The position numbers and the translations under genes were made by a program. From JANRLJ01 sp034437895 (GTDB lineage: Bacteria; Chloroflexota; Anaerolineae; Aggregatilineales; Phototrophicaceae): 32,637 bases of DNA. Of the stretch, positions 1 through 8,293 are shown piece by piece; the first letter of the stretch is position 1; each line of letters starts with the position of its first letter. The stretch is from contig DAOTTO010000363.1 of assembly GCA_034437895.1 (NCBI GenBank), positions 1 to 32,637 of the forward strand, written 5' to 3'. The notes beneath the pieces are model-generated. The model worked only from the letters and a program-made list of their open reading frames with translations. It had not been told where the DNA came from and ran no database searches.

Positions 1-200
1 TTATTGCCTGGAAGGTCATTAGGTGCGCCAAGTTCCACCGCACCCGGAAAAACATCGACTTTTAGCGGTGTATTAAATGACCTAAGTTCGAGCTGAAATA
101 AAAGAAAGCCGCCGATAATGACCGCGACCCCTAGAATTACAATGACTATAGCAACCCGTAATACAGAGATGTTGCCATCACGCCCCACAAAAAAAGACAT
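1..200 (-). CDS. Single-pass membrane protein, truncated by window edge
   Basis: An ATG at 200 opens a frame with no stop before the window edge, giving 66 residues of an incomplete protein. After the N-terminal MSFFVGRDGN comes a strongly hydrophobic segment (about residues 14-36), then a polar stretch that would lie outside the membrane (N-in assumed). The start is supported by an AGGAG ribosome-binding site that overlaps the stop codon of the TPR gene upstream (TAAGGAG), so the two are very probably cotranscribed. I do not recognise the family. Its place at the end of a run with two membrane-anchored TPR proteins suggests a shared envelope role, but this is inference. Confidence 0.7.
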   Translation of the reverse strand, partial: MSFFVGRDGNISVLRVAIVIVILGVAVIIGGFLLFQLELRSFNTPLKVDVFPGAVELGAPNDLPGN

Positions 201-212
201 AAGATCGGCTCC

Positions 213-998
213 TTACATCAATGCGCTTATGAAATGAATATCTTCGTGTAATGCTTTGCCATAAGGCGTATGTTTAAATCGTTCCGCACTGGTTTGCCAA
301 TAGGCTAATCCGTCAAGAATAACCTCTTGACTTGGCGGCTGTGCCTCACCCATTCGATACAGCATATAAGCAGTCATCAGCGCTCGATGTGGCTCATCTT
401 TAACCCAAGACGCTACAGCATGAAGCGCCTCGCTTGCATCTGCCATGCTGCCTTTCCGGTAAAACGCCTCCCCAAGATCAAACCGGATAATAATAGGTGC
501 GCCATTTTGGAGGGCGCGGTTAATAAATTCCGCAGCCTCTTCATATTGCCCTTCTGATAGCAGTGTACGCCCAAAACCATATAAAGGAAAATGGAGATCA
601 GGTTGAATGTTAAGGGCTTCGCACAAAATCGTTTTGCTATCTGCAAGTAAGCCAAGCTGTCTGTAAGTATTTCCTAACAGTGTCAGCGCATGGATATTGG
701 CTTTGCCAGAAGTATGCAGCCCCTCCAGCAGTTCTCTCGCTGAATCAAAGTCCCCTTCAAGGTAATGCCGTTGGGCTTGGGTATAGGGCGTGACCATCCC
801 TCGATTCGCCCACATAAAAATCAACTGTGCGACGATGACAAGCGCCATCAGACTGCCAATCGCCAGCGCTCTTAATTCTGTCGGTGCAAATGCTGCAAAA
901 ATCAGCGCCGGGATAAACAGCCCAATCGCCAGCGCAAAACCGATTTGGGCAGGACGATCCCATGCTTGGAATAATTTAAAGAAGGCTTTTAATCGCAT
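213..998 (-). CDS. Membrane-anchored TPR protein (261 aa)
   Basis: The first 65 residues carry two hydrophobic helices (about 18-37 and 43-63). They are followed by a helical region with TPR character from about residue 70 to 200: the pattern A..H.LEGDFDSARELLE and later units with conserved G/A/Y positions such as LLSEGQYEEAAEFINRAL. TPR arrays are protein-docking scaffolds. No catalytic motif is visible, so the partner is unknown. The upstream gene on the same strand is another membrane-TPR protein 8 nt away with the same layout, so the two look like divergent paralogues working in one complex. A one-helix membrane protein follows 12 nt downstream. Family assignment is firm at the level of TPR fold only. 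Confidence 0.85.
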   Translation of the reverse strand: MRLKAFFKLFQAWDRPAQIGFALAIGLFIPALIFAAFAPTELRALAIGSLMALVIVAQLIFMWANRGMVTPYTQAQRHYLEGDFDSARELLEGLHTSGKANIHALTLLGNTYRQLGLLADSKTILCEALNIQPDLHFPLYGFGRTLLSEGQYEEAAEFINRALQNGAPIIIRFDLGEAFYRKGSMADASEALHAVASWVKDEPHRALMTAYMLYRMGEAQPPSQEVILDGLAYWQTSAERFKHTPYGKALHEDIHFISALM

Positions 999-1006
999 AA
1001 GTTCCG

Positions 1007-2011
1007 CTACATGCGCCCATCAGAAAGTGCGGTGACATCTATTTGCCCATCTGCCAGCGCCTCGGCAGCTTTAATGTCATCGGCAAGTACGACTCGCAGT
1101 GTCTCGGCTTGATCGCTTTCAAGAATCGTCTGCCACTCTTTTAGGCCGTTGCGCTGTTTGACGATATTGGCGACTTCGGCCCTAGCCGCGTCAAAATCCC
1201 CTAATCGACTGTGCGCCCGCGCTAGATAAAAATGAATCAACAGGCGATGACGCGCATCTTTTACCTTTAGTCGCAAAGCAAGATTCAAATGCTCTAGCGC
1301 CGCTTGCGACTCTTGCATCCGATCTTCAATCATGCCCAAATTATAAGCCGTCACCCACTCACCTGGCGCGAGGTCGTAGGCTTTGAGCGCTGCCTCGTGC
1401 GCTGCTGGATAGTTCCCCGCTTGCAGCAGCACCTCGGCTAAACCATTAAAGGCAACTGCTTTTTCGGGCGTATCCTTTGCAAGCTGAGTCATCTTCTCGT
1501 AATCGCGTTTCGCTTTATCGAGTTTGCCCCACAAGCGTAAAATCTCCGCCCGAAAGCGATAATGATTCGCCTTTGTGGGTTCCTGCTTAATTAGCATATC
1601 CATGGCCTTAACCGCATCATCATAGTTATTTTTCCGCAGATGCTTCACGGCGTTTTGATATTCCATTGGACTGCGCGGCTTGAACAAAAACAGCGCTGCG
1701 ATAATCCAACCGAAGGCCGCCCCCATCGCCAGCCCTAACCGCGATGGAAAGAAAAAGCCCGCCAGCAGAATTACCCCAAAGGCCGGCAGCAGCGCACCAA
1801 TCCAACGGCCTCGCGCAAAGGGATCGAGTCGGCTACCAAAAATGACTGCTGCGCCGCCGAGAAAAATAATCAAGAGGAGCGTTTGCACAGGACGCACCCA
1901 TTCCCCTTCGACAGCGTTCAGAACCAAGCTGATCGTCCCTGTAATCGCCAGCAGGAAAAATAAATTCTGTGCTTGCGCCGGACCGAGAAAATTCAGAAAA
2001 CGTTTAATCAT
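1007..2011 (-). CDS. Four-helix membrane TPR protein (334 aa)
   Basis: Four predicted membrane helices fill the first third (about residues 16-33, 41-59, 69-87 and 90-110). A cytoplasmic or surface TPR array follows from about 115 to 290, with units such as AVKHLRKNNYDDAVKAMDML, AFNGLAEVLLQAGNYPAAHE and YLARAHSRLGDFDAARAEVA. The ATG at 2011 overlaps the end of the preceding gene by 8 nt, which implies translational coupling. The following membrane-TPR gene begins 8 nt after its stop. No enzymatic signature is present. A scaffold or assembly role is inferred from the repeats and membrane anchor alone. Confidence 0.85.
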   Translation of the reverse strand: MIKRFLNFLGPAQAQNLFFLLAITGTISLVLNAVEGEWVRPVQTLLLIIFLGGAAVIFGSRLDPFARGRWIGALLPAFGVILLAGFFFPSRLGLAMGAAFGWIIAALFLFKPRSPMEYQNAVKHLRKNNYDDAVKAMDMLIKQEPTKANHYRFRAEILRLWGKLDKAKRDYEKMTQLAKDTPEKAVAFNGLAEVLLQAGNYPAAHEAALKAYDLAPGEWVTAYNLGMIEDRMQESQAALEHLNLALRLKVKDARHRLLIHFYLARAHSRLGDFDAARAEVANIVKQRNGLKEWQTILESDQAETLRVVLADDIKAAEALADGQIDVTALSDGRM

Positions 2012-2753
2012 GTTTTTTAGGTTTCACAGTGTTAGTCTTCAAGTAATTTCCTAGAAGCACCAAGTACATATCATCTTTGGTGCGTGCCTCATATTTGAGA
2101 ACAATATTGTTATCATCGACAAGATAAATGCGCTGCTCTTGTAAATGGTCATAGCCATATTCGTATCGCGTCGCATGATAGCGTTTGCCATCAATCGTGA
2201 TTTCTTCTTTGCCGAATGCACGAACAATCAGTTTGGAAATCAAAGGTTTAAATGCCTCTTTTGGGTCGTTTTCTAATGCGGTTGAAAATACATATTGAGG
2301 CGTAATCAACCAGCTTTCCGCGGGATTCAACGCGGCTTTGACGAGTGCCGCTCCCTGTGCAGCCTCCACATAGGGGGTCACAATATAGCCCTTTGGGAGT
2401 TCATACTCTTCATACAATCTATCGCCTGATGCAATCGTGCGCCCAATTTCTACGTGATCGTCAAAAAATTGATAGGTAATGCGGTTAGACTGTGCGCTTT
2501 TTACACGCTGCAACAACACATCCAATCGCTCAATACGCTCACCTGAAGCAGGCGGACTCACCCATACTTCTGATAATGTGTAGTAACTATCAACATCTCT
2601 CTGGAAATCCGCACGAATGAGCCTCGCGCCGTCCGGTTGCTGATGGATACTCCAACGCTCGACAATACCTAATACTCGCTCATTGCTTTGGGCGCTGTAT
2701 TCGCCAAGCGCGATCAGTTTTTCTTTTAACCCGATTGGGTGCAGGTAGCGCAT
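2004..2753 (-). CDS. Hypothetical protein, 249 aa
   Basis: A complete frame with ordinary codon use for this window, ending inside the start of the downstream membrane-TPR gene (8-nt overlap). No signal peptide, membrane helix or family motif is recognised. The sequence is rich in alternating polar and hydrophobic stretches (e.g. RITYQFFDDHVEIGRTI, KRYHATRYEYGYDHLQEQR), which suggests a mostly beta soluble protein. The C-terminus is lysine-rich (VKPKKHD). The overlap with the TPR genes suggests that it belongs to the same operon and possibly the same complex. Function unknown. Confidence 0.75.
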   Translation of the reverse strand: MRYLHPIGLKEKLIALGEYSAQSNERVLGIVERWSIHQQPDGARLIRADFQRDVDSYYTLSEVWVSPPASGERIERLDVLLQRVKSAQSNRITYQFFDDHVEIGRTIASGDRLYEEYELPKGYIVTPYVEAAQGAALVKAALNPAESWLITPQYVFSTALENDPKEAFKPLISKLIVRAFGKEEITIDGKRYHATRYEYGYDHLQEQRIYLVDDNNIVLKYEARTKDDMYLVLLGNYLKTNTVKPKKHD

Positions 2754-2805
2754 ATTGTTTTCACTCTTTGCGATTCTTCGCGTCTCTTGCGTTTAAATCT
2801 TTCCC

Positions 2806-3510
2806 CTACTCTACCAACTGCAAATAAATCCGCTTGTTAATCCCGCCCTTGCTCTTGTAATCGGTGATCTTCAACACACCGACTTCCCGCGTGTTGGCAA
2901 CATGCGTACCACCATCCGCTTGCAAATCCAGCCCGACAATTTCTACGGTGCGAATTTCCGGGATACCTTCGGGAACCAAATTGATTTTGGTACGGATTAG
3001 ATCAGGAATGGCAAACGCTTCTTCGCGGGGCAAAATCTTGACGCGCAAATCACGAGCGGCGGCGACTTCAGCGTTAATCCGTTCTTCAATTTCAGTCACA
3101 AGTTTCTTTTGCATCCGTTCGAACTCGAAATCCATCCGGCCTTCCAGCGGCTCCATATTGCCTCCGGTCACGCTCGCGCCATAATCGCGCCAAACTGTGC
3201 CGCAAAGGATGTGCATGGCGGTATGTGTCCGCATGAGCTTATAGCGCCTGTCCCAATCTAATACGCCGCGCACTTCTGTATCAAGCGAGGGAAGTTCGCC
3301 TTCAATAATGTGTAGATTGCCTTTAGCAACCTTGACGACTTTATAAATTTTGCCATCCGCGAGGAGCGTTCCCATATCATACGGCTGACCACCGCCGCCG
3401 GGGTAAAACACAGTGCGATTCAAAAAAATGCCGTTTTGCTCGGCATCAATCCCGGTAATCACCGCGTCGAATTCTTTAATATAACTATCGGTTTGATAAA
3501 TCAGTTCCAT
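2806..3510 (-). CDS. alaX: Alanyl-tRNA editing protein, AlaX type
   Basis: A free-standing relative of the AlaRS editing domain, expected to deacylate mischarged Ser-tRNA(Ala) or Gly-tRNA(Ala) in the cytoplasm. The N-terminal glycine-rich element FYPGGGGQP (35-43) marks the AlaX-M/AlaRS-like subdomain. The SAD domain follows with the zinc motif HTAMH (H96, H100) and the C-terminal GGTHV element (about 200-204). The residue before that GGTH, a cysteine in classical AlaRS/AlaX, is Asp199 here. The length, 234 aa, fits the medium-size AlaX class. The gene lies 53 nt downstream of two acetyltransferase genes and 52 nt upstream of an unrecognised gene, all on the same strand. Confidence 0.9.
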   Translation of the reverse strand: MELIYQTDSYIKEFDAVITGIDAEQNGIFLNRTVFYPGGGGQPYDMGTLLADGKIYKVVKVAKGNLHIIEGELPSLDTEVRGVLDWDRRYKLMRTHTAMHILCGTVWRDYGASVTGGNMEPLEGRMDFEFERMQKKLVTEIEERINAEVAAARDLRVKILPREEAFAIPDLIRTKINLVPEGIPEIRTVEIVGLDLQADGGTHVANTREVGVLKITDYKSKGGINKRIYLQLVE

Positions 3511-3563
3511 TGTAACTTTTGACCTTTAGCGATTAGCCAAATCTTTATGATTATTCGCGCCGT

Positions 3564-4043
3564 CTACAATTCAATCCTTATCCGCCGCATAATTTCGCGC
3601 CCACCTACCGACTGCCAAAAGACTCTTCCGCTTTCATTGCGCGAGGCAACATACAATTCTATGTGGGCAATCCCGCGTGACCGAAACCACTCCGTCAGCG
3701 CATTTACTAATTTACGACCAACGCTTTGTCCACGCTCTGCTTCTTCCACAAAAATATCGGCCAAAAAGCCGCCTGTCTCTTGGGCAAACATTTCCGGCAC
3801 AAGATCGACAATCACACCCAACACATAACCGATAACACGCCCATCTTTTTCCGCGACGAAAGCCTGTGCATGGGTATCTTCCAGTCGATCTAAAATACGC
3901 CGTGCATATAGTTTTCCGCCGTCTTTGGCAGCTTCTGGCAGTTTATCGTCTAAGCCGCGATGATAAGCCACCAGTTTAATCCACAGTTCGCCAATTGTAT
4001 CCACATGAAATTCACTTGCTGGTCGGATTACAATTGCATCCAC
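3564..4043 (-). CDS. GNAT family N-acetyltransferase (second of tandem pair)
   Basis: Acetyl-CoA-dependent N-acetyltransferase fold. The acetyl-CoA-binding loop reads ERGQSVGRKLVNAL, followed by the typical FRSRGIAHIELYVASRN and a C-terminal FWQSVGGREIMRR. An upstream ATG at 4106 would overlap the preceding gene by 79 nt. The GTG at 4043 (giving about 159 aa beginning VDAIVIRPASEF) places the start directly before the GNAT beta-1 strand and overlaps the preceding stop by only 16 nt, so I prefer it. The size and the GR-LV-AL-EWF pattern match the preceding gene closely, suggesting an old tandem duplication. Substrate unknown. Confidence 0.85.
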   Translation of the reverse strand: MDAIVIRPASEFHVDTIGELWIKLVAYHRGLDDKLPEAAKDGGKLYARRILDRLEDTHAQAFVAEKDGRVIGYVLGVIVDLVPEMFAQETGGFLADIFVEEAERGQSVGRKLVNALTEWFRSRGIAHIELYVASRNESGRVFWQSVGGREIMRRIRIEL

Positions 4044-4495
4044 ATCATTTGGGGGAAAGTTTTCCAAGGGTTGTCCATCCATTCTTTTGCACCAAGTGAC
4101 CGCCAAAAGGCTTGTTCAACCGCCATCCGACGAGGCACACCGACAATAATCTGCTTTATATCGCGCTGTTTAAACCACTCTTGCAGCGCCCGTACAAGCT
4201 GCCGCCCCAATCCGCCATGATAACGATGGGCATCCAACGCGATCTCTTCAATTAGCCCTAATTCGTTTGGTTGGATACTGCCACAAATATAACCAACCAA
4301 ATTTGCTTCATTCTCAACCGCGAAAATCCGATGAGTCGCTGACACTAATTTTTCCTGCATCCCCACAAGCCATATTTCGCGCTCATCAGGCAGCAAACGA
4401 AAGCGCGAATCAACTTGGCTAAGAATAATGCGGCGCTCTTGCCAAAGATCCGCTAAAGTCGGTATATCCTCTAAAACTGCGCTACGAATATTCAC
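4028..4495 (-). CDS. GNAT family N-acetyltransferase (first of tandem pair)
   Basis: A 155-residue GNAT protein that begins directly with the beta-1 strand (MNIRSAVLEDIPTLADLW). It has the acetyl-CoA pyrophosphate-binding loop RYHGGLGRQLVRAL at about 90-104, followed by EWFKQRDIKQIIVGV and FWRSLGAKEW. GNAT enzymes transfer acetyl groups from acetyl-CoA to amines; the substrate cannot be read from sequence. A good promoter lies just upstream (4529-4557), so this is likely the first gene of the leftward operon reaching to the window edge. Confidence 0.88.
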   Translation of the reverse strand: MNIRSAVLEDIPTLADLWQERRIILSQVDSRFRLLPDEREIWLVGMQEKLVSATHRIFAVENEANLVGYICGSIQPNELGLIEEIALDAHRYHGGLGRQLVRALQEWFKQRDIKQIIVGVPRRMAVEQAFWRSLGAKEWMDNPWKTFPQMMWMQL

Positions 4496-4528
4496 GGGTC
4501 ACGATCAAATAGAGGTCATTAAAAGGAC

Positions 4529-4557
4529 AGCATAGCACTGCTAGAAGGACAAATCAA
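4529..4557 (-). promoter_or_regulatory. Sigma-70-like promoter for the leftward GNAT operon
   Basis: On the minus strand, TTGATT (4557-4552), a 17-nt spacer and TATGCT (4534-4529) resemble a housekeeping promoter. They sit about 35 nt upstream of the first GNAT start codon. The region is the divergent gap between that gene and the rightward membrane protein gene. Confidence 0.5.
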
Positions 4558-4561
4558 GCGA

Positions 4562-6868
4562 GTGGTGTACAATAAAGGGATGACTGCAAGTGTACAAATC
4601 CCAACTGAAGAACTTCCTTTATGGATGCGGCAGGCACGACACGGCGTGGATTGGGGCATTGTGATTGTCTTTGCCTTCAGTTTACTGGCAGCACTGCCCT
4701 TTATTGTGCAATCGGGCTTGCCGCGCACGAATGCCAGCGAAAATTATGTCTTTATGACGCACGATAATGCGGTTGCGATGCGTGAAGGCCGTTTGTATCC
4801 CCGTTGGTCGGCCCATGTTCTACAAGGCTATGGCGCACCCATCCCTAATTTTTATCCGCCCGGCGCACCCTACAGCGCTGCCCTATTAGAGATTTTATTT
4901 ACAAACAACAGCATCACAGCAGTTCGGCTGACCTATATCATTTCAATCATACTCGCAGGAGTCATGACGTATGCTTTTGTGCTGCGTATCACGGGAGCAA
5001 GCGCCGGAATTCTGGCAGGCGTACTTTATCTGTATAGTCCTTATCTAGGGCAAGTTGCGCCTTATGTCTTGGGCGATCTAACAAATGTACTAGCATTGGG
5101 ATTGCTTCCTGCCTTCTTATGGAGCGTACACCGCCTGTTAAGCCTCAATGTGCGATTCGACTTTGCACTCGTCACACTTATATCCGCCGCCCTTGTCTTG
5201 ACCGAGCCGCGTATGGCGCTCATCGCTGCTCTCCTTGCTGTCCTAACAAGCGCATCATTCGGCTGGCGTTATAAACACCGTATCGGCTGGATGCTGCTGG
5301 CAATCGGTGTAGGCGTATGTCTTGCGGCCTTCTTTTGGCTTCCAGCGCTGGCAGAACAACATGACGTTCAATGGCAAGCGTCCAGCGTTATCCCACAAAT
5401 TCCCTCCCTCAATTTTAACCAGATGTTCGCTTTGATGAATCGCGTAGATTTGAGCGAACTGGTCACGACTCCGCAATTTACGATTGGATTATCACTCCTT
5501 ATCTTTACCCTATTAAGTCTGAGTGCGATGCTTCTCAATCGTCGACTGGCAGGCATTCGGATGTTGTTTCTAATGAGTGGTTACGCCCTTATTGGGGTAG
5601 GCGTATTCATTTTCCCGCACGAAACTTGGCTTATGGGGCCGCTGTCGTTTTGCTTGGCAGTTGGCGGGAGTGCCGTGCTTGATCTCCGTCAACGCGCTTC
5701 ATCCTCACAGCGTCTTTATCTGCCTACGCTGCTTATCTTCGCCCTATATACAGCACTACCCGTTTGGTTAGCCCCACGCTGGCAGGATGATTTTGGCAGC
5801 CTTGCCCCAGAAACGCAGATTGCCTATGAGCAAAATGGTTTCGGTGTGGCAGTACTACCGCCAGGGGTCGATATTCCTACTACGCTTTTGCCCACGCTGG
5901 AGCCAAGCCGCGCCCTCATTGGCAGCTATCAATTAGGGCCGATTAATCGTTTGCTGCCAGATCAAAGCCAATTCGGACGGCGTACCAGTATCATTAAAAG
6001 CAGCAGCCACAGCGATATTTTTGAAATCCGCGTGATTGAGTCAACGATCATTGATATCGCCCGCGCCCATTTCGACGGTTGGCAGGCACGTTATGGCAAT
6101 CAAACCCTGTCCGTCAGACGGAATGAACAAACCGGTCTCACCCAACTCCTTATGCCAGCCAGAAGCAACGGCGAAGTCAGGGTGTTTTTCGGGACTACTC
6201 CCCTGCGTCAAGCGGCATGGATCATCAGCAGCTTAACCCTTGCTTTGCTTTCGTTAAGCACATTAAGAAAAATGTCTGTTTTTCAGGCCAATTATTATGA
6301 AGACCTCAAGCTGCTCACCATTGAAGAGGCGCGTCTGGTCATGCTGGTCACGGGGGCTTTTACCGTGATTTTGATCTTATTTGGGCTGCCGTTTTCGCCC
6401 TATACGCTTCATGCACGGCTAGGCCACGCCTTAGATAACACCTACGCCGTACAAAGCCGAACCGAAACCGGCCTTGAACTGCTTTCTTATCAAATTAGCA
6501 CAACGTCATTACAAAGAGGGGATACCCTCGATTTAATACTTGCATGGCGCACAGCCCGTCCGCTTCGTGCCAATTACCAGGTACAAATTCAAGTGCGTGA
6601 TGTTGAAGAAGGCGCACGATGGCTGGAAACCGACTTAGCCCATCCCGGGGGCTATCCAACCCGCCGTTGGTTGTCTAACCGTTTTGTGCGCGATTATCAT
6701 TCGCTTTATCTTCCCAATGTCGTCCCCGGAAACTATCAAATCGCGGTTGAAGTTTATTCATGCGAGCAAACTTGCGCCCCCGAAGATCGTCTTACGTTCT
6801 TTGATGAAAGTGGACAAACGATAGGTCAAACGCTGCTGCTGCCTGCGGTCTTACAGGTGAGTGACTAA
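4562..6868 (+). CDS. Multi-spanning membrane protein, PTPS-related/GT-C-like (about 762-768 aa)
   Basis: About 13 hydrophobic helices are visible, the first at residues 36-54 and the last two near residues 555-610. They are followed by an extracytoplasmic beta-type domain of about 150 residues with QRGDTLDLILAWRT and VPGNYQIAVEVYS. The first external loop has HDNAVAMREGRLYPRW followed by QGYGAPIPNFYPPGAPY, the pattern of the '6-pyruvoyl-tetrahydropterin synthase related' (PF10131) and YfhO-like membrane families. These resemble GT-C glycosyltransferases that use lipid-linked sugars. The family name refers to an old annotation and does not mean pterin synthesis. Two starts are possible: GTG at 4562, or ATG at 4580. 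A TACAAT box at 4568-4573 lies only 6 nt before that ATG, so the ATG start could give a nearly leaderless mRNA. Confidence 0.8.
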   Translation: MVYNKGMTASVQIPTEELPLWMRQARHGVDWGIVIVFAFSLLAALPFIVQSGLPRTNASENYVFMTHDNAVAMREGRLYPRWSAHVLQGYGAPIPNFYPPGAPYSAALLEILFTNNSITAVRLTYIISIILAGVMTYAFVLRITGASAGILAGVLYLYSPYLGQVAPYVLGDLTNVLALGLLPAFLWSVHRLLSLNVRFDFALVTLISAALVLTEPRMALIAALLAVLTSASFGWRYKHRIGWMLLAIGVGVCLAAFFWLPALAEQHDVQWQASSVIPQIPSLNFNQMFALMNRVDLSELVTTPQFTIGLSLLIFTLLSLSAMLLNRRLAGIRMLFLMSGYALIGVGVFIFPHETWLMGPLSFCLAVGGSAVLDLRQRASSSQRLYLPTLLIFALYTALPVWLAPRWQDDFGSLAPETQIAYEQNGFGVAVLPPGVDIPTTLLPTLEPSRALIGSYQLGPINRLLPDQSQFGRRTSIIKSSSHSDIFEIRVIESTIIDIARAHFDGWQARYGNQTLSVRRNEQTGLTQLLMPARSNGEVRVFFGTTPLRQAAWIISSLTLALLSLSTLRKMSVFQANYYEDLKLLTIEEARLVMLVTGAFTVILILFGLPFSPYTLHARLGHALDNTYAVQSRTETGLELLSYQISTTSLQRGDTLDLILAWRTARPLRANYQVQIQVRDVEEGARWLETDLAHPGGYPTRRWLSNRFVRDYHSLYLPNVVPGNYQIAVEVYSCEQTCAPEDRLTFFDESGQTIGQTLLLPAVLQVSD

Positions 6869-6944
6869 AATGCTTTCTTTATCAATCGTCATGCGTTAAA
6901 ATTCAAACATTAAATTTTCGCACAATCAATAAGGTTGGTTCAGG

Positions 6945-7292
6945 ATGTCTCAACAAAACGTGACCAGTCAAATAGGCCAAGCGTGGAATTATCATCGTCA
7001 AGGTAATAACCGTGAAGCCATTGCGGAGTTTGAAAAAGTAGTCAAAGCTGCCCCTGATAGCGTCGATGCACTTTACGGCCTGGGTTTAGCCCAGCGTTCT
7101 GCAGGCGATAAGACCTCCGCCATTGAAACTTTCCGTAAAGCCTATGCTTTAACGAAAACCAACTTAGAAAAACTCCGCGCCAATAACACCGGAAACAAAC
7201 TACAGTCGATTGAAGATGATCGGTTTATGATGTTGGTCAGGATGACGGGGCAGCGCCTTGCTGAACTCGGTGTCCATGACGAACAAAGCTGA
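6945..7292 (+). CDS. Small TPR protein, 115 aa
   Basis: A short soluble protein with about two TPR units: AWNYHRQGNNREAIAEFEKV (about residues 13-32) and DALYGLGLAQRSAGDKTSAI (about 43-62), followed by a charged helical tail. No signal peptide or membrane helix. It starts a close-packed run: the URO-D family gene begins 5 nt after its stop, then rsmD and a degenerate ImmA/IrrE-like gene. It probably acts as a small adaptor, but no partner is evident. Confidence 0.85.
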   Translation: MSQQNVTSQIGQAWNYHRQGNNREAIAEFEKVVKAAPDSVDALYGLGLAQRSAGDKTSAIETFRKAYALTKTNLEKLRANNTGNKLQSIEDDRFMMLVRMTGQRLAELGVHDEQS

Positions 7293-7297
7293 GGCAA

Positions 7298-8290
7298 ATG
7301 CTCAAACGCGACTTATTAGAGAACACTTTCGCAGGAAAAACCACACCGCGCATCCCAGTATCCTTAACACGCCATTGGCCTGGAGACGATCAACGGGCGG
7401 CTGATCTCGCCCGTGCAACGATTGAATTCCAGAAAACCTATGACTGGGATTTTATCCGTGTTATGCCTGCTAATACTTATTGTATTGTGGATTATGGCGT
7501 TCAGGATGACTGGCAAGGGGAAGCCAGCGGCAAGCGGACGATTATCAAGCCCCTCATCAAACGTTCCCTAGACTGGACGGAAATTCGCCCGCTTGAGCCT
7601 ACACGCGGTGAACATGGCAAAGTCATTGAAACGGTACGGATGATTGGTAATGGTTTGCGCGGTGAAGAAACACCTTTGCTAGTCACAATCTACAGCCCAT
7701 TAGTCCAAGCAGAAGGGATCAGTGGGCAAAACTTATTCATCCGCAATTTAAGAACGCATCCTGATCGCCTGCGTACTGGCCTAAACGTGCTTACAGAAAG
7801 CACACTCCGTTTTATTGAGGCACTCAAGCAGACCGAAATCGCGGGGATTGTTTATTGCATCGAACACGCCTGTTTTAGCGTCCTATCTGAAGCAGAATAT
7901 GCCTCTTTTGGCCTTCCTTATGACCAAAAAATTTTAGACTCGCTGCCGCCGCGTTGGTGGTTTAATATGCTTCATCTGCGCGGCGATACACCGATGTTCA
8001 CCCTTGCCAGCACGTATCCGGTGCAAGCCATCCATTGGAACGATAGTGAAGACCGTCCCGATTTGGTGAAAGCCAAGTCATTATTTAGAGGTGCGCTTTG
8101 CGGCGGCCTTTCGCATCGGGCAATGGAACGCGCTACACCCACCGCCATCCGCGATGCTGCCCGCAGCGCCATTACCAAAATGGATAACCGCCGCCTTATC
8201 TTGTCATCCGGGGATACCCTCTCCGTCACGACACCGATTTCCAACCTACGCGCTGCCCGTGAAATTGTAGAAATAGCAGGAATTTTATAA
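7298..8290 (+). CDS. Uroporphyrinogen decarboxylase family protein (URO-D fold)
   Basis: A 330-residue protein with the TIM-barrel pattern of the URO-D superfamily: an N-terminal helix plus RIPVSLTRHWPGDDQ (18-32), a central YDWDFIRVMP strand, and late barrel strands ending VQAIHWND and LFRGALCGGLSH. HemE itself carries an RQAGR-type signature near its N-terminus; this protein has RHWPGDD at that place. A role other than haem synthesis is therefore likely, for example methyl transfer as in MtaA/CmuA relatives. It is packed between a TPR gene (5 nt) and rsmD (3 nt). Family assignment is good and the reaction is uncertain. Confidence 0.8.
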   Translation: MLKRDLLENTFAGKTTPRIPVSLTRHWPGDDQRAADLARATIEFQKTYDWDFIRVMPANTYCIVDYGVQDDWQGEASGKRTIIKPLIKRSLDWTEIRPLEPTRGEHGKVIETVRMIGNGLRGEETPLLVTIYSPLVQAEGISGQNLFIRNLRTHPDRLRTGLNVLTESTLRFIEALKQTEIAGIVYCIEHACFSVLSEAEYASFGLPYDQKILDSLPPRWWFNMLHLRGDTPMFTLASTYPVQAIHWNDSEDRPDLVKAKSLFRGALCGGLSHRAMERATPTAIRDAARSAITKMDNRRLILSSGDTLSVTTPISNLRAAREIVEIAGIL

Positions 8291-8293
8291 CCT

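Noticed and set aside
7298..8290. Naming the URO-D family gene hemE
   Set aside because: The HemE N-terminal RQAGR-type signature is not seen, and no other haem gene is nearby.
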